The notes under the pieces were generated by a model, which was not told the origin of the DNA, did not search any database, and saw nothing but the letters and a program-made list of their open reading frames with translations. From positions 27,501-52,500 of the forward strand of contig MVGU01001203.1 of the NCBI GenBank assembly GCA_002005505.1: DNA of 25,000 nucleotides, written 5' to 3'. Position numbers and translations under genes: made by a program. The number at the start of each line of letters is the position of its first letter. Position 1 is the stretch's first letter. This stretch comes from Botryococcus braunii. Its lineage: Eukaryota; Chlorophyta; Trebouxiophyceae. Below are positions 12,592-21,971 of the stretch, piece after piece.

Positions 12592-13044
12592 CTGTGATGC
12601 AGTCGCTCTTAATTGGTGTGCATCCACCTCGCATGTACCACTCCTTCCATGATCATGAGGAACATTCATGACATCAATAGTGTTTCGCACGATGCGACTT
12701 GCGAGCAAAGATAGTACCTGTTGAAGCCACCATAAGAGGTGCAGGCGAAATGCCAGCTGCAAACACCTACACAAGATGAAATAATTACTTCATATGCCTC
12801 AACTATTGCATATCAAGAGTGGTGCGAAGGCATTACCGCACGGGCAACGATGTTGTAGGATGGGTCATAAAAGAAGTAAATACATACCCTCTCGACAGCC
12901 GCCTCAGAATGTCGAGTATGCTGCCCTACCCTCTGCTGATATGTAGCAGCCAAACTGCTGGGTGTCATATTCACTACACTATTCTGGGGTTCCCTGTGAC
13001 GAAGGTTTTTTCGGAAAGTCTTCGTATTCCATTTGTGAATATGA

Positions 13045-13450
13045 AGATTTGCGAAGACTTGCGAAGCATTTACGAAGATTTGCGAAGCATTTACGAATTA
13101 GTGTCAAAGGTCCAGGAAATACGGCTTGAAAATGCGAAAAAATTGCGAATTTCAGATGAAAGGTATGCGAACGATTTACGAATGGTTTGGTAGATTTTAC
13201 AGATAAATTTATTTTTCCGAAATGGTTTACGAAGGATCATTACGAAGGATTTGCGAATAATACCCGACATATTTGCGAAAGTGTGGACGAATGAAATACG
13301 ATGTGGCAACGAAGGATATGCGAAGGGTTTAGGAGCGGTTTACGAAGGATAGGCCAGACTTTCGAGAATGATTTACGGCGGAAATACGAAGACTTTACGA
13401 ATCGGCCACGATGAAAATGACGTATATGCGAAGGAAATACGGATGACTAG
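13045..13450 (+). repeat. Degenerate 11-bp tandem array, consensus TTTRCGAAGGA
   Basis: CGA(A/T/G) cores recur on the plus strand at 13052, 13062, 13073, 13083, 13094, 13135, 13146, 13168, 13179, 13218, 13230, 13243, 13254, 13276, 13288, 13299, 13310, 13321, 13343, 13376, 13387, 13398, 13409, 13429 and 13440. Most gaps are 10-13 or about 22 bases. The clearest part, 13046-13098, is a 21-bp double unit repeated. A CGAA tetramer would be expected once or twice in this length by chance; about 20 occur, all in one orientation. Eleven is not a multiple of three, so a coding repeat is unlikely. Confidence 0.85.
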
Positions 13451-13865
13451 AAATTTACATACAAAGTTACCTTCCCAGAGCCCATTCCCTTAATTACCTC
13501 ATCCGCCTCTGCAGCTAAGTACAACGATGAAGTGGTAATATCCTCCTTTAACAAAGCAACTAGCATTTCGACCTAAGCGCTACTATTGCACTAGTAACTA
13601 TCGTGAGAAGACTGACAATCATATAGTATATATGACAACAACCTCGAGCTCGTCCGACGGTATTACTGACAATGGTAATTGTGCCATTGTACTCATTTAA
13701 CAAAGTAGAGAGCTCAAGCGTCGATAACAAGCACATCCAAATGCCTCCCCTCAAACCCTGGGGAGACGCACGGCACAAAACAGTGACCAAATGTTCAAGG
13801 GTCAAAACTCAAGTGATCCTCAGCAAGGTCTCAGCCAATAACTATGGCTTAGATAAATCATGAAG

Positions 13866-14070
13866 TTAAAACAACTAGGAGATTCGAACCACGAATCCTT
13901 CCGCAGTATCGAACAGTACCCCGATCGACAATTCGACAGGGAGTCTCAATCCTAAAAGCGCGTATATACCACTCCAGCTCACTCGAGTCGAACCGTAAAA
14001 CCAGAAATCGAGGCGCAGTCTCTTTCACTAACGTGTAAGAACTAGACCTAACACGTTTTCTATGCAGTGA
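13866..14070 (-). repeat. tRNA-like segment, possible SINE remnant
   Basis: The minus strand has two good RNA polymerase III B-box matches, GGTTCGACTC (about 13987) and GGTTCGAATC (about 13882). Weaker TCGA motifs lie between them, and TAGTGAAAGAG and GAGTGGTATA, loosely like A boxes, precede them. No complete cloverleaf forms: the T-arm and acceptor stems do not pair. This fits a decayed tRNA-derived SINE, perhaps with two tRNA-like heads, better than a tRNA gene. Confidence 0.3.
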
Positions 14071-14214
14071 GGGCTGCAAGGCCTCCCTGAGCTTCCCATG
14101 ACCAGGGAAAACACTCAGTTCACACCAAATTGTCTAAGTAAATTCTAAAATTATCTCAAACACAATGCCACACTACAAGACCACTTTCCAGGTGTACCTA
14201 GTGGCAAACTTGCA

Positions 14215-14234
14215 CGTTGCGCACCAGCGCAACG
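14215..14234. repeat. Inverted repeat CGTTGCGC-ACCA-GCGCAACG
   Basis: Perfect 8-bp stem with a 4-base loop. The same core, CGTTGCGCAACG, forms the palindrome at 15495-15514. Confidence 0.85.
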
Positions 14235-14291
14235 ACGTCTGAAAAACACCTAACCAGCCACAGCCCCTTTCAGTTTAAACCAAAATCTTAA

Positions 14292-14317
14292 CAACTCTAC
14301 AGAAGACTGTAGAGTTG
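14292..14317. repeat. Hairpin with 11-bp stem and AAGA loop
   Basis: CAACTCTACAG, AAGA, CTGTAGAGTTG: a perfect 11-bp inverted repeat. A related shorter hairpin, CTACAG-AAGAAAA-CTGTAG, lies at 15928-15946. No T-run follows, so a terminator role is not supported. Confidence 0.85.
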
Positions 14318-15055
14318 AGTTGACTACATTGGAGGAAAATTACAGCCCTTAACAATGGGCAGTATCTCCTCAACTAGATTTCACCTCAAAAGGTTGTCTG
14401 TCACACACAAGAGTATCCCAACCATCACACATCATGGCCCATCCCTACCTCAATAATCCAATCAAAATTATGTCTTATCATGTTACAAAATTGTCACAGG
14501 AAGCAAAGAAGTGACCAGCCTCTCATCAGAATGGTCCCCTTGCACCAATATTCCAAAATAACACTCACCATTAAGACAGGAACTGCTCACAACAAGAACA
14601 GATGCCCCCCTTTACAAATGCACACATAGACATAAGCATGACCTGGCAATCTAACCATAGGAACAAACTTTAGATCATGGTGCTTGGAACCATACACACA
14701 ACCACATCCCTCATGACATATGAGTTGATCTTAACATGCTGTATCCAGATAGTTTTGAGCAAGTACACAACCCTCTTGAGTCCTTCACCTGACTCTCCTG
14801 ATCAGCTACTTGCCCAAACACTTGAACCAACAGCTAGAACATCTCAATCCTTTGGTTTCTTGGATTCCCAATTATAAAATCTAGAAATGAAAAGTGCCAT
14901 TCCATAAAAGAATACATCAAGCAATCTTGGCAACATTGCTCCTTTGTTAACTTGGAAAGTACCTTTGTTGTTGCAGCCCATCAATGCTTCAAAATCCAAG
15001 CACTCCAAGATGTATCTTGATGTAATTTTTTGGAAAATACAACACCATTGTCACA

Positions 15056-15298
15056 CTAACCAAGTTTATCATCAGTTGCAGATCTCACCCTTTGTGACCC
15101 ACAACCTAATACACTACTACTTTTCACTTCTTCCCCAGTCATTACCAAAATCAACTTGAAATCCTCATTACTTCCAAACTGATGGTGCAACACTTGATGG
15201 CACTCACATCTCAATTCTTGAGCTCCAGAAACACTTCTTAGCATCTCCACAAAATCTCCTCCCTCCTCCGGAGAGAAATCTGGGTCACGATCTCCCAT
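15056..15298 (-). CDS. Unrecognised minus-strand ORF
   Basis: 80 codons from the ATG at 15298 (an in-frame upstream ATG lies at 15328). It begins MGDRDPDFSPEEGGDFVEML, acidic and hydrophilic. A GTAATG donor-like site follows ...DFKLIL at about 15146, so it could be a first exon. No family recognised, and no continuing exon could be placed. Another unassigned minus-strand ORF covers 16414-16677 (87 codons). Both may belong to a decayed element interior. Confidence 0.15.
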   Translation of the reverse strand: MGDRDPDFSPEEGGDFVEMLRSVSGAQELRCECHQVLHHQFGSNEDFKLILVMTGEEVKSSSVLGCGSQRVRSATDDKLG

Positions 15299-15494
15299 AC
15301 GTTTGAGCAATGATAACTCGAAAAACACTCGTTTCCATAAGTTCCGCGCTAACCACTCAGATTACTTCTTCCATGAATCTGAGCTTAAGGTTTGAAGACA
15401 AATGTCATTACCTTATGCCATCATGTTAAATCATCAAGAAGTTGGTGCAGTACCAGACTTCCCTACCAAAACGCGTGTGCGCATGCGATCAAAT

Positions 15495-15514
15495 TTATCG
15501 TTGCGCAACGATAA
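15495..15514. repeat. Perfect 20-bp palindrome
   Basis: TTATCGTTGC followed by GCAACGATAA with no loop. It shares CGTTGCGCAACG with the inverted repeat at 14215. Confidence 0.9.
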
Positions 15515-16781
15515 CTTTGAAACTTCTCATGACTCAATTTTGCATCAGCTTCGGTCCAAATACTCCCACAATTGGCAAGCATACTCAGCTCACACATTTT
15601 TGGGATTCTAGTTGCTGCCATGCAAGTTTCATCTTTACTCAAGCATAGATCTCTTATGTTGATCTACAAGCCCTTGTGGTGATTAAGATTTGCATGTGCA
15701 GCACCCTCTTACAACACACACATACACATGAATGTGCAAAAAGACAATCCACACTAACTCTCGTCCCAATCCGATATCATGTAGACTAGTCTTGTCAAAC
15801 ATGCCAATGCACATACACAACATGCACATAAGCACTTCTTCAATACCAATCCCATACCCTTGCTTAGAGCCCCCCCACTTTTACTTTTCTTGGTCGAGGC
15901 TCAAATCCTAAAATTAATAGGACAAACCTACAGAAGAAAACTGTAGACCGCCCGAGAGGATGTGCCCGGGATGAATCCTCATCAAGGGGCCCACTCCAGC
16001 TACAAAAGCAGAAGTTGCTTGAGGCACTTAATCAGCCCACCAGCCATCCTCTTTCCCTGCATCCTCAATCAATGCAACTCAAAGTTAGTTTCATGCAAAC
16101 ATTTACTCATGCCAGCTCTAGAAGACCAGTCATGTTCTCTTCACTCACATTGTATCACAATGCCAGACTAACTCACCATTTTACTGATTTACATACACCA
16201 AGGGTTTTGAACCCTGGTATTCATTCATCAATCAGCATAATACCAATAAATCGAGCTATCCCATACCTTGGATGATTATGATAGTTTCAGTATCCTTGCA
16301 AGGAGCCACTCATTACTCTTGTATGCAATCTCCCACCATCCAAATCTCAACAAATCACCCTTCTGAAGCACATCTGGACCATGCACCATGTACCATGATG
16401 TAATCATAGGTGATCAACCCGGCTGAAACTCCACATCAACACCCCTCAATGGTGTCAAACGCAACTGAAATAGCACTCTCTCGCGCCAACCAATATTTTC
16501 ACCACGACTATTCTCGAAGCAAGCATACAAACAACATTCCCGTCTTTCAAATGACACATCACTTGGCTCAGCCACCTCTGTCGAGAAGATGCATTCCCAT
16601 TGGCAAATGCACAAGCCTTTGAGATGCAAGCCGTATCCGATGTTGTATGATGGGACCACTTGTTGATGTAGCTTCATCCTGTCGTCTCAAGACTCCGAGC
16701 CCGCTCGCTTGTTTCGCAGCTGCTCAACTTAGAGTGAATGGTTCATGGCACTTGCGATGTTGTCCTCTCTCAGAGAGGTGG

Positions 16782-17270
16782 TGAAACAAAGGGAGACGTG
16801 TATGCAAGTTTAATAATAAGAGATACTAGGGTTTAAGGAAGGGGTGACACCGCGAGACAGTAAACGTGACGCCGATTCCTCTTACAATACGCAGCTCCTC
16901 CTCACGCAGGCGATTCCGAGTCTCCAATAAACAATATGGCCAACGCCAATACAATATAATATGCAACAGATATATCCAGGCCCCAAAGATAAGTGTGTCT
17001 CTCGAAGTGTGTGTCCAACTTGTGGTGAACCCGGCTACGTCGCCCTTCTATGTGATGCTCTCGCGAGCACCACGAGAAGGATGACGAGAGGGCATCCTTT
17101 TGGACATTTCATGAACATCCTATATTGTGAAGCTTCTCGTAGTACGACGTGCGTGAAGACACATGCGCACACATGCAGGCGTGCACGTAATTCGAAAGAC
17201 CTGCACATAATTCGAAAGGCGAGCCGCATGAGGTACGCAGACGCGGCACCGCACGCGTCACCTCACTACA
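16782..17270 (-). repeat. 3' LTR of the Gypsy element
   Basis: 489 bp, one base different from 23251-23739. Preceded in the element's sense by the polypurine tract at 17271-17284 and followed by the target duplication GGTGG. The 20-bp tandem pair is at 17182-17221. Confidence 0.95.
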
Positions 17271-17284
17271 TACTCCCCCCCCTA
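17271..17284 (-). promoter_or_regulatory. Polypurine tract of the Gypsy element
   Basis: On the minus strand a purine run with eight consecutive G (AGGGGGGGGAG) ends three bases (TA plus one) before the 3' LTR. Position and composition suit the plus-strand primer. Confidence 0.7.
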
Positions 17285-17489
17285 TTCCTGTGCGTCCCCG
17301 CGCAGAAGGCAGAGCGCAACAAAACAACAAAAGACCTTCCAACATGTGGAGACTCAGAACACTACCTACGGGCAACCCGCCTCCCGTGTTGCCAGACCCC
17401 AGCCGATCGCTGCGTATCGGGGTCCCCACCATATAGAAATAAGAATAAGTATCATTCATGACAAACATGACAAAAGACGAAACGGAGGA

Positions 17490-17640
17490 AACAGCTAAGT
17501 CCACGTAGAGCCAAAAGTCCAGAAGTTCATAAGTCGAGAAGTCCACAAGTCCATAAGGCAAAGTTCAAGTGAGGTTCAAACCAAGTTCAAGTCCAAAGTT
17601 CCAGAGTCCAAAGTTCCGTGTCCAGTGGCAATGAAGTGAA
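17490..17640 (-). repeat. Degenerate AAGTCCA-type short repeat in the Gypsy 3' UTR
   Basis: Between pol and the 3' LTR the plus strand repeats AAGTCCA, AAGTTCA and AAGTTCC about a dozen times in 120 bases at irregular spacing. It is non-coding. The rest of 17285-17794 holds nothing else I recognise. Confidence 0.7.
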
Positions 17641-17794
17641 GCGGCCATGTCGAGCCTAATGTGCACAATGATCTATCCAGGTAAGGGACCCATGGTCCAC
17701 CCTACCGGGTAAGGCAGCCTTACCCTAGCCTATCCACAGTCCATATGGCCAAACAGAGAGACCCCTCCAAGGAGGGCCAACCGGTCGACGGGGC

Positions 17795-20700
17795 CTAAGG
17801 GCGAATCCGAGGGATTGTGCCCCTGGGAGGCAATGGAGGCAACCCGTGACTCCCTCTGTACTGCTCCACTTGCTGGCGGCAGCGCGTAAAATTCGTGAGT
17901 GGTTCCCACGTATCGTCGTCGGGCGTGTAACCTTTCCATCGCACAAGGTATTGCATATGCGGGGTTCCATCCGGGTCGTAGAGAGTGCGGCCGCGGTCGT
18001 CCATGAGTGGCTTGTGGTCCACAATGCCACCAATCTCGTATTCGATATGGTCGTTGACGAGGTGCGGGGGCGGCGGCGGCGGACGCACACGTGCGACATC
18101 AGCGGTACGGTAGGGGGTGAGGAAGTTGACATTCACGGTCGGATGATACCGGTCGTAGCCGTCTGGAAACTCCAAGCGGTACGCGTTGGGGCCAGGCGAG
18201 CTAAGGACCTTGAAGGGTCCCACACGCCGAGGCGCAAACTTCTGTGGAAGTTTCCTGTGAACTGCAAAGAAGTCCCGATCCACAAGCACGTAGTCACCCG
18301 GCGCAAACGACACATCGCTGCGACGCCTATTTGCATAGGCAGTTTGCCGGTCCTGGGCTGCAGCCAAAAACTTTTGTGCCCGTCGGATGTCCAAACCCAT
18401 CTTCCTCACAAACTCATCCGCACTCCCAACTCCAGTTTTTCCCAAGTGCCCATTTGCAAACGGGACGTTCGGATCTTGACCATATGTAAGCCTGAAGGGT
18501 GTTGTGTTGATAGAAGTTTGCCAAGAGTTATTGTACGCAAATTCGGCTTCGGGCAAATAACTATCCCAATCCCTTCCATGATCTGCAACATAATGTTTCA
18601 GATAGTCTCCCAAAATGCGGTTTGTCCTTTCAGTTTGCCCATCTGTTTGAGGATGGAAGGCAGTTGAAAGGGCAGGCCGACATCCCGTAAGTTCATGTAA
18701 CGCCTTCATAAACTTACTCACAAAGCGGGGGTCCCGATCAGAAACAATTTCCTCCGGATATCCATGATACATCCATACCCGTGTCCTTAGCAATTGTGCC
18801 ACCGTATAAGCATCCGCATTCATGGTTGTAGCTGCAAAATGAGCACACTTGCTAAGCCTATCCACGACAACCCAAATAGCATCATTTCCAATGGGAGTCT
18901 TTGGCAAATTAGTAATGAAATCCATGGACAAACTTTGCCACTTCCTGACTGGTATTTGTAAAGGGTGAAGAAGACCAGCAGGCAAAGTATTCCGAGCCTT
19001 GACCCGCTGGCAAGAGTCACAATGAGCAACATAGGCTTTGACATCCTCATACATTCCAGGCCAATACCATTCCCTTGTGAGAAGCTCATACATGCGAGTT
19101 ACTCCAGGGTGGCCAACATGAGGCGGGTCATGCAATGCTTCCAAAATTCCACGTCGCAGATTCTCAACAACAAGTTCCCCATTCTTCCTTTCCTCAAACA
19201 ATGCAGGAACATACTTCCGTCCATTCCTTTCCCAAAAGCCTCCCTTAAAACTAACCTTCCCACGATTCGCGCGCACTGCCAACCAAGGATCATCTGTGTA
19301 AGCCTTCCCAAGTTTTCCAAGTAAGGTTTCGTACCCATCGGTATCGGGGGTGAGCTCACTTGGGCTGGCCAACCCAATTTGCTCCATCGTGCCGAGGGGG
19401 TCTTGGACCTCCTGAGCGGGCTCCGTGACTTTTCGAACCTTGCGGGACCGAGCTGCATCCAATCTGGAGGGGGTGAGGCAGTCCGGAGAGGGGCGCGTAC
19501 GCTTGCGCCGGAGGGCAACCCCGGCCACTACTCCATTGTCCCTCCCCCCAGATCCAGGGTGACCATGTTGAGTGAAACACCTGGAGAGCGGGTCCGCAAT
19601 GTTGGTCTTTCCCGGTTCCCATACCCATTCAATCTCAAACTCCTGCAGGCGCTCGGCCCACCGAGCCCTCCGAGGACTAAGCCCAACCTGTTGACCCAAG
19701 AAGGTATTACACTTGTGATCCGTTACCACTGTCACTGGCTTCCCCAAAAGATAACATCTCCATTCCGTGAGAGCATACACCACAGCCAATAATTCCCGTT
19801 CCGTGGCACTGTAGTTCCTCTCGCTTGCTCCCAACTTCTTGCTAAAATAAGCACAAACCTTCCCATCTTGAAACAACACAGCTCCCACGCCGTAATCGCA
19901 TGCGTCGCACACCACCTTGAATGGCCGACGTACATCCGGGAGTGTCAGGATAGGGGCTCTCACCAATGCTTCCTTGATTTTGGTGAATGCTTCCTGTTGC
20001 TCCTGTCCCCACTTCCAAGGTGCCTTTGCTCCAGAGAGAGCGGTCAATGGGGTTGCTAGGATACTATAGTTTTGGATGAATTTGCGAAAATAGTTAGACA
20101 ACCCCAAAAACCTTCTAACTTCCGTTACGTTTGTGGGTGAAGGCCACTCTTGCACCACCTTGACTTTATCCATATCCACTTCCAATCCATTTGCACCAAT
20201 AATGTGTCCCAAGTACTTCAATTGGTTCTCAAAGAAAGAACATTTAACAAGTTTTGCCAAGAGTTGATGTTCACGCAGACGGGTGAAAACTCTCTCCAAC
20301 TGCCCCAAGTGTTCATCTTCCGTTTTGCGGTAAATGAGCACATCATCTAAATACACCACCACAAATCCTTCCCTTATAAAGTCATGAAAGACTTCATTCA
20401 TCAACCTCTGAAATGTGGCGGGGGCATTTGTCAGACCAAAGGGGAGAACAAGAAATTCGTACAAACCAAAAGGGGTCCGAAAGGCAGTCTTTGGCACATC
20501 CTCCTTCCGAAGCCTGACCTGATGGTATCCAGATAGTAAGTCCAAGCTTGAAAACACTTTTGCTCCCTTAAGTTTATCTAACAGGTCATCAATTCTGGGT
20601 AGAGGGTATCTATCAGAGATAGTGATTTTGTTGAGGGGACGGTAATCTATAACCATCCGTAAACTTCCATCCTTCTTCCTAACGAACAAAACAGGTGAAG

Positions 20701-21556
20701 CAAAAGGGGAGCAACTTGGCCTGATCAATCCCAATTTCAACATCTCATCCACTGTTTTCTCGCACTCCGCAAGCTCACTTGGAGCTAGCCGGTACGCGGG
20801 CCTATTGGGAGGCCGATGTCCTTCCTCCAAATTTATTGTGTGAAATACTTCCCTTTCCGGAGGTAGCCCCGGGAGTTGCTTGGCAAACAAATCCTCATTA
20901 GCACGTAACAACTCCTTCAATGCCTGCGGTTTTCCTTCCAACATATCATTTATTTGTTGAGTGAAAGTCATACCGGTACCACTGGTGGGTTTTGTGACGA
21001 CGGGCGTGTCGTCCACAGATTGGTCGGTATCCGCCAGGTCGACCCCACTTGAGGCGTCCTCCCCGGTGATGTCCACCAACTCAGCCTGGTCATTCACAAG
21101 CACAGTATACAAGCAAACTTTCCATACATCTTGCCCCTTCCATCCCCTTCCATTCCTGTCCTTCCTTCCCTCCTTCCTTTCTTTTGCTTGAAGACCCCAA
21201 ACAAGTTTTGGCCCAACCGGCAAGGGTGAATCTGCTCGTGTTAAGGTAACCCACTTCCCATGATGTCTAAAGTGAGCAGCTTTCACACGAAAATCAATGG
21301 AGGCTCCCCTTGCTTCCATCCAATCCTGCCCCAAAATCATGTCTACCCCATCAATCATGGCAGGGCTTACAATGAAGTTATGACGGGAGCTTACACCGGG
21401 CTTAAGCGTAAATGACACATCGACCGTTCCTTTCGTATCAGACACACTTCCATCCGCAAGAGTCACTGAGATACTCGAGGGTTTATAGCGCACCCCAAGT
21501 CCTTGCAAAGTATCACTTTTAATAAAGGAATGAGACGCCCCACTGTCAAACAACAC
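17795..21556 (-). CDS. Gypsy pol: protease, RT, RNase H, integrase, chromodomain
   Basis: 1,253 residues from the first ATG, but the frame really opens just after a -1 shift site at 21565-21571, so the N-terminus continues from the preceding ORF. Protease site DSGASHSFI is at 4-12. RT has VIDYRPLN near 302, LPFGLTNAPATFQ near 371 and catalytic YLDD at 402-405. RNase H includes CDACDYGVGAV near 550. The integrase zinc domain (H..H..C..C, about 814-849) is followed by D879 (SMDF), D near 940 (VSDRDPRF) and E near 976 (QTERTNR). A GPF/Y-type segment RRVGPFKV lies near 1110. A chromodomain, YEIGGIVDH ... YLVRWKGYTPDDDTWEP, spans about 1173-1237. Chromodomains can bind methylated H3K9 and steer insertion to heterochromatin; aromatic residues are present, but binding is untested. 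The catalytic motifs are intact and no internal stop was found. Confidence 0.95.
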   Translation of the reverse strand: MLFDSGASHSFIKSDTLQGLGVRYKPSSISVTLADGSVSDTKGTVDVSFTLKPGVSSRHNFIVSPAMIDGVDMILGQDWMEARGASIDFRVKAAHFRHHGKWVTLTRADSPLPVGPKLVWGLQAKERKEGRKDRNGRGWKGQDVWKVCLYTVLVNDQAELVDITGEDASSGVDLADTDQSVDDTPVVTKPTSGTGMTFTQQINDMLEGKPQALKELLRANEDLFAKQLPGLPPEREVFHTINLEEGHRPPNRPAYRLAPSELAECEKTVDEMLKLGLIRPSCSPFASPVLFVRKKDGSLRMVIDYRPLNKITISDRYPLPRIDDLLDKLKGAKVFSSLDLLSGYHQVRLRKEDVPKTAFRTPFGLYEFLVLPFGLTNAPATFQRLMNEVFHDFIREGFVVVYLDDVLIYRKTEDEHLGQLERVFTRLREHQLLAKLVKCSFFENQLKYLGHIIGANGLEVDMDKVKVVQEWPSPTNVTEVRRFLGLSNYFRKFIQNYSILATPLTALSGAKAPWKWGQEQQEAFTKIKEALVRAPILTLPDVRRPFKVVCDACDYGVGAVLFQDGKVCAYFSKKLGASERNYSATERELLAVVYALTEWRCYLLGKPVTVVTDHKCNTFLGQQVGLSPRRARWAERLQEFEIEWVWEPGKTNIADPLSRCFTQHGHPGSGGRDNGVVAGVALRRKRTRPSPDCLTPSRLDAARSRKVRKVTEPAQEVQDPLGTMEQIGLASPSELTPDTDGYETLLGKLGKAYTDDPWLAVRANRGKVSFKGGFWERNGRKYVPALFEERKNGELVVENLRRGILEALHDPPHVGHPGVTRMYELLTREWYWPGMYEDVKAYVAHCDSCQRVKARNTLPAGLLHPLQIPVRKWQSLSMDFITNLPKTPIGNDAIWVVVDRLSKCAHFAATTMNADAYTVAQLLRTRVWMYHGYPEEIVSDRDPRFVSKFMKALHELTGCRPALSTAFHPQTDGQTERTNRILGDYLKHYVADHGRDWDSYLPEAEFAYNNSWQTSINTTPFRLTYGQDPNVPFANGHLGKTGVGSADEFVRKMGLDIRRAQKFLAAAQDRQTAYANRRRSDVSFAPGDYVLVDRDFFAVHRKLPQKFAPRRVGPFKVLSSPGPNAYRLEFPDGYDRYHPTVNVNFLTPYRTADVARVRPPPPPPHLVNDHIEYEIGGIVDHKPLMDDRGRTLYDPDGTPHMQYLVRWKGYTPDDDTWEPLTNFTRCRQQVEQYRGSHGLPPLPPRGTIPRIRP

Positions 21557-21960
21557 TGAAAGGATTTTCCCCTAACATTCGCAGGAAAGGTCATAGCGAG
21601 CGGAGAGTCAGTAGTAACACTTCCCATGGTGAGTGTGGGTCTTGGGGGAACCACACAACATATAAAAGAGAACGGGTATACACTAGTTTGACCATTCATG
21701 TCTACCGCCTGTCCCTTCCTTCCTGAACACACTTCCACAATCCTTCCTTGCATACGGTGAGCATAGAGACTCTTACTTTTCCAAGCTTTCCTTCCCACAA
21801 TGAAACAACAAGTGAGGGACGGGTTGCACCTTTGTTCCCCTAAAAACTTGGAAATCTCAGATTCAGCCTTCCTAACATTTGGCACCACAAGGTTCACCCC
21901 TTCCTTTCCCAATTTGGAGGCCACAAGAGAGTGCAATTCATGCAAGCAAGTGGCATCCAT
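21463..21960 (-). CDS. Gypsy short second ORF, protease N-terminal region
   Basis: 165 codons from the ATG at 21960, 12 bases after the gag stop and in the -1 frame to gag. The first ~132 residues are unrecognised; they include Cys-rich stretches such as SLTCCFIV and FICCVVPP and end PLAMTFPANVRGK. There, at 21571-21565, stands the heptamer G GGA AAA in register. A -1 slip leads directly into the protease frame (DSGA). Reading on without the slip gives 33 more residues that look like noise. The protein is probably the N-terminal extension of pol, reached by reinitiation after gag or by a second shift. A one-base loss in an A-run at each boundary is the alternative. Confidence 0.65.
   Translation of the reverse strand: MDATCLHELHSLVASKLGKEGVNLVVPNVRKAESEISKFLGEQRCNPSLTCCFIVGRKAWKSKSLYAHRMQGRIVEVCSGRKGQAVDMNGQTSVYPFSFICCVVPPRPTLTMGSVTTDSPLAMTFPANVRGKSFQCCLTVGRLIPLLKVILCKDLGCAINPRVSQ
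21565..21571 (-). promoter_or_regulatory. Candidate -1 ribosomal frameshift heptamer GGGAAAA
   Basis: In the frame of the 21960 ORF the codons are AGG GGA AAA, so G GGA AAA has the canonical X XXY YYZ register. The pol frame has a TAG immediately upstream (21574-21572), so the shift can only occur within this short string. I could not see a strong downstream hairpin by eye. Confidence 0.5.
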
Positions 21961-21971
21961 GGCTTCAGAAT

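Larger units (their letters stand above)
13451..16781. other. Gene-poor region without a convincing gene
   Basis: About 3.3 kb, A/C-rich on the plus strand, with only short open frames. It contains perfect inverted repeats (14215-14234, 14292-14317, 15495-15514, 15928-15946) and a tRNA-like segment near 13866-14070. No catalytic motif of a transposon or host enzyme was seen. It abuts the Gypsy insertion at 16782. It could be the non-coding interior of an older LTR element (see the primer-like motif at 23740-23755) or ordinary intergenic DNA. Confidence 0.6.

Noticed and set aside
12819..13193. Plus-strand ORF with heptads (EDLRSIY twice)
   Set aside because: The periodicity follows from a 21-bp double unit of the 11-bp DNA array; elsewhere the phase changes frame.
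13866..13990. A functional tRNA gene on the minus strand
   Set aside because: B boxes are good, but acceptor and T stems do not pair and the A-to-B distance is too long.
17846..18667. 273-codon plus-strand ORF
   Set aside because: Antisense shadow of the intact Gypsy integrase and chromodomain; no motif of its own.
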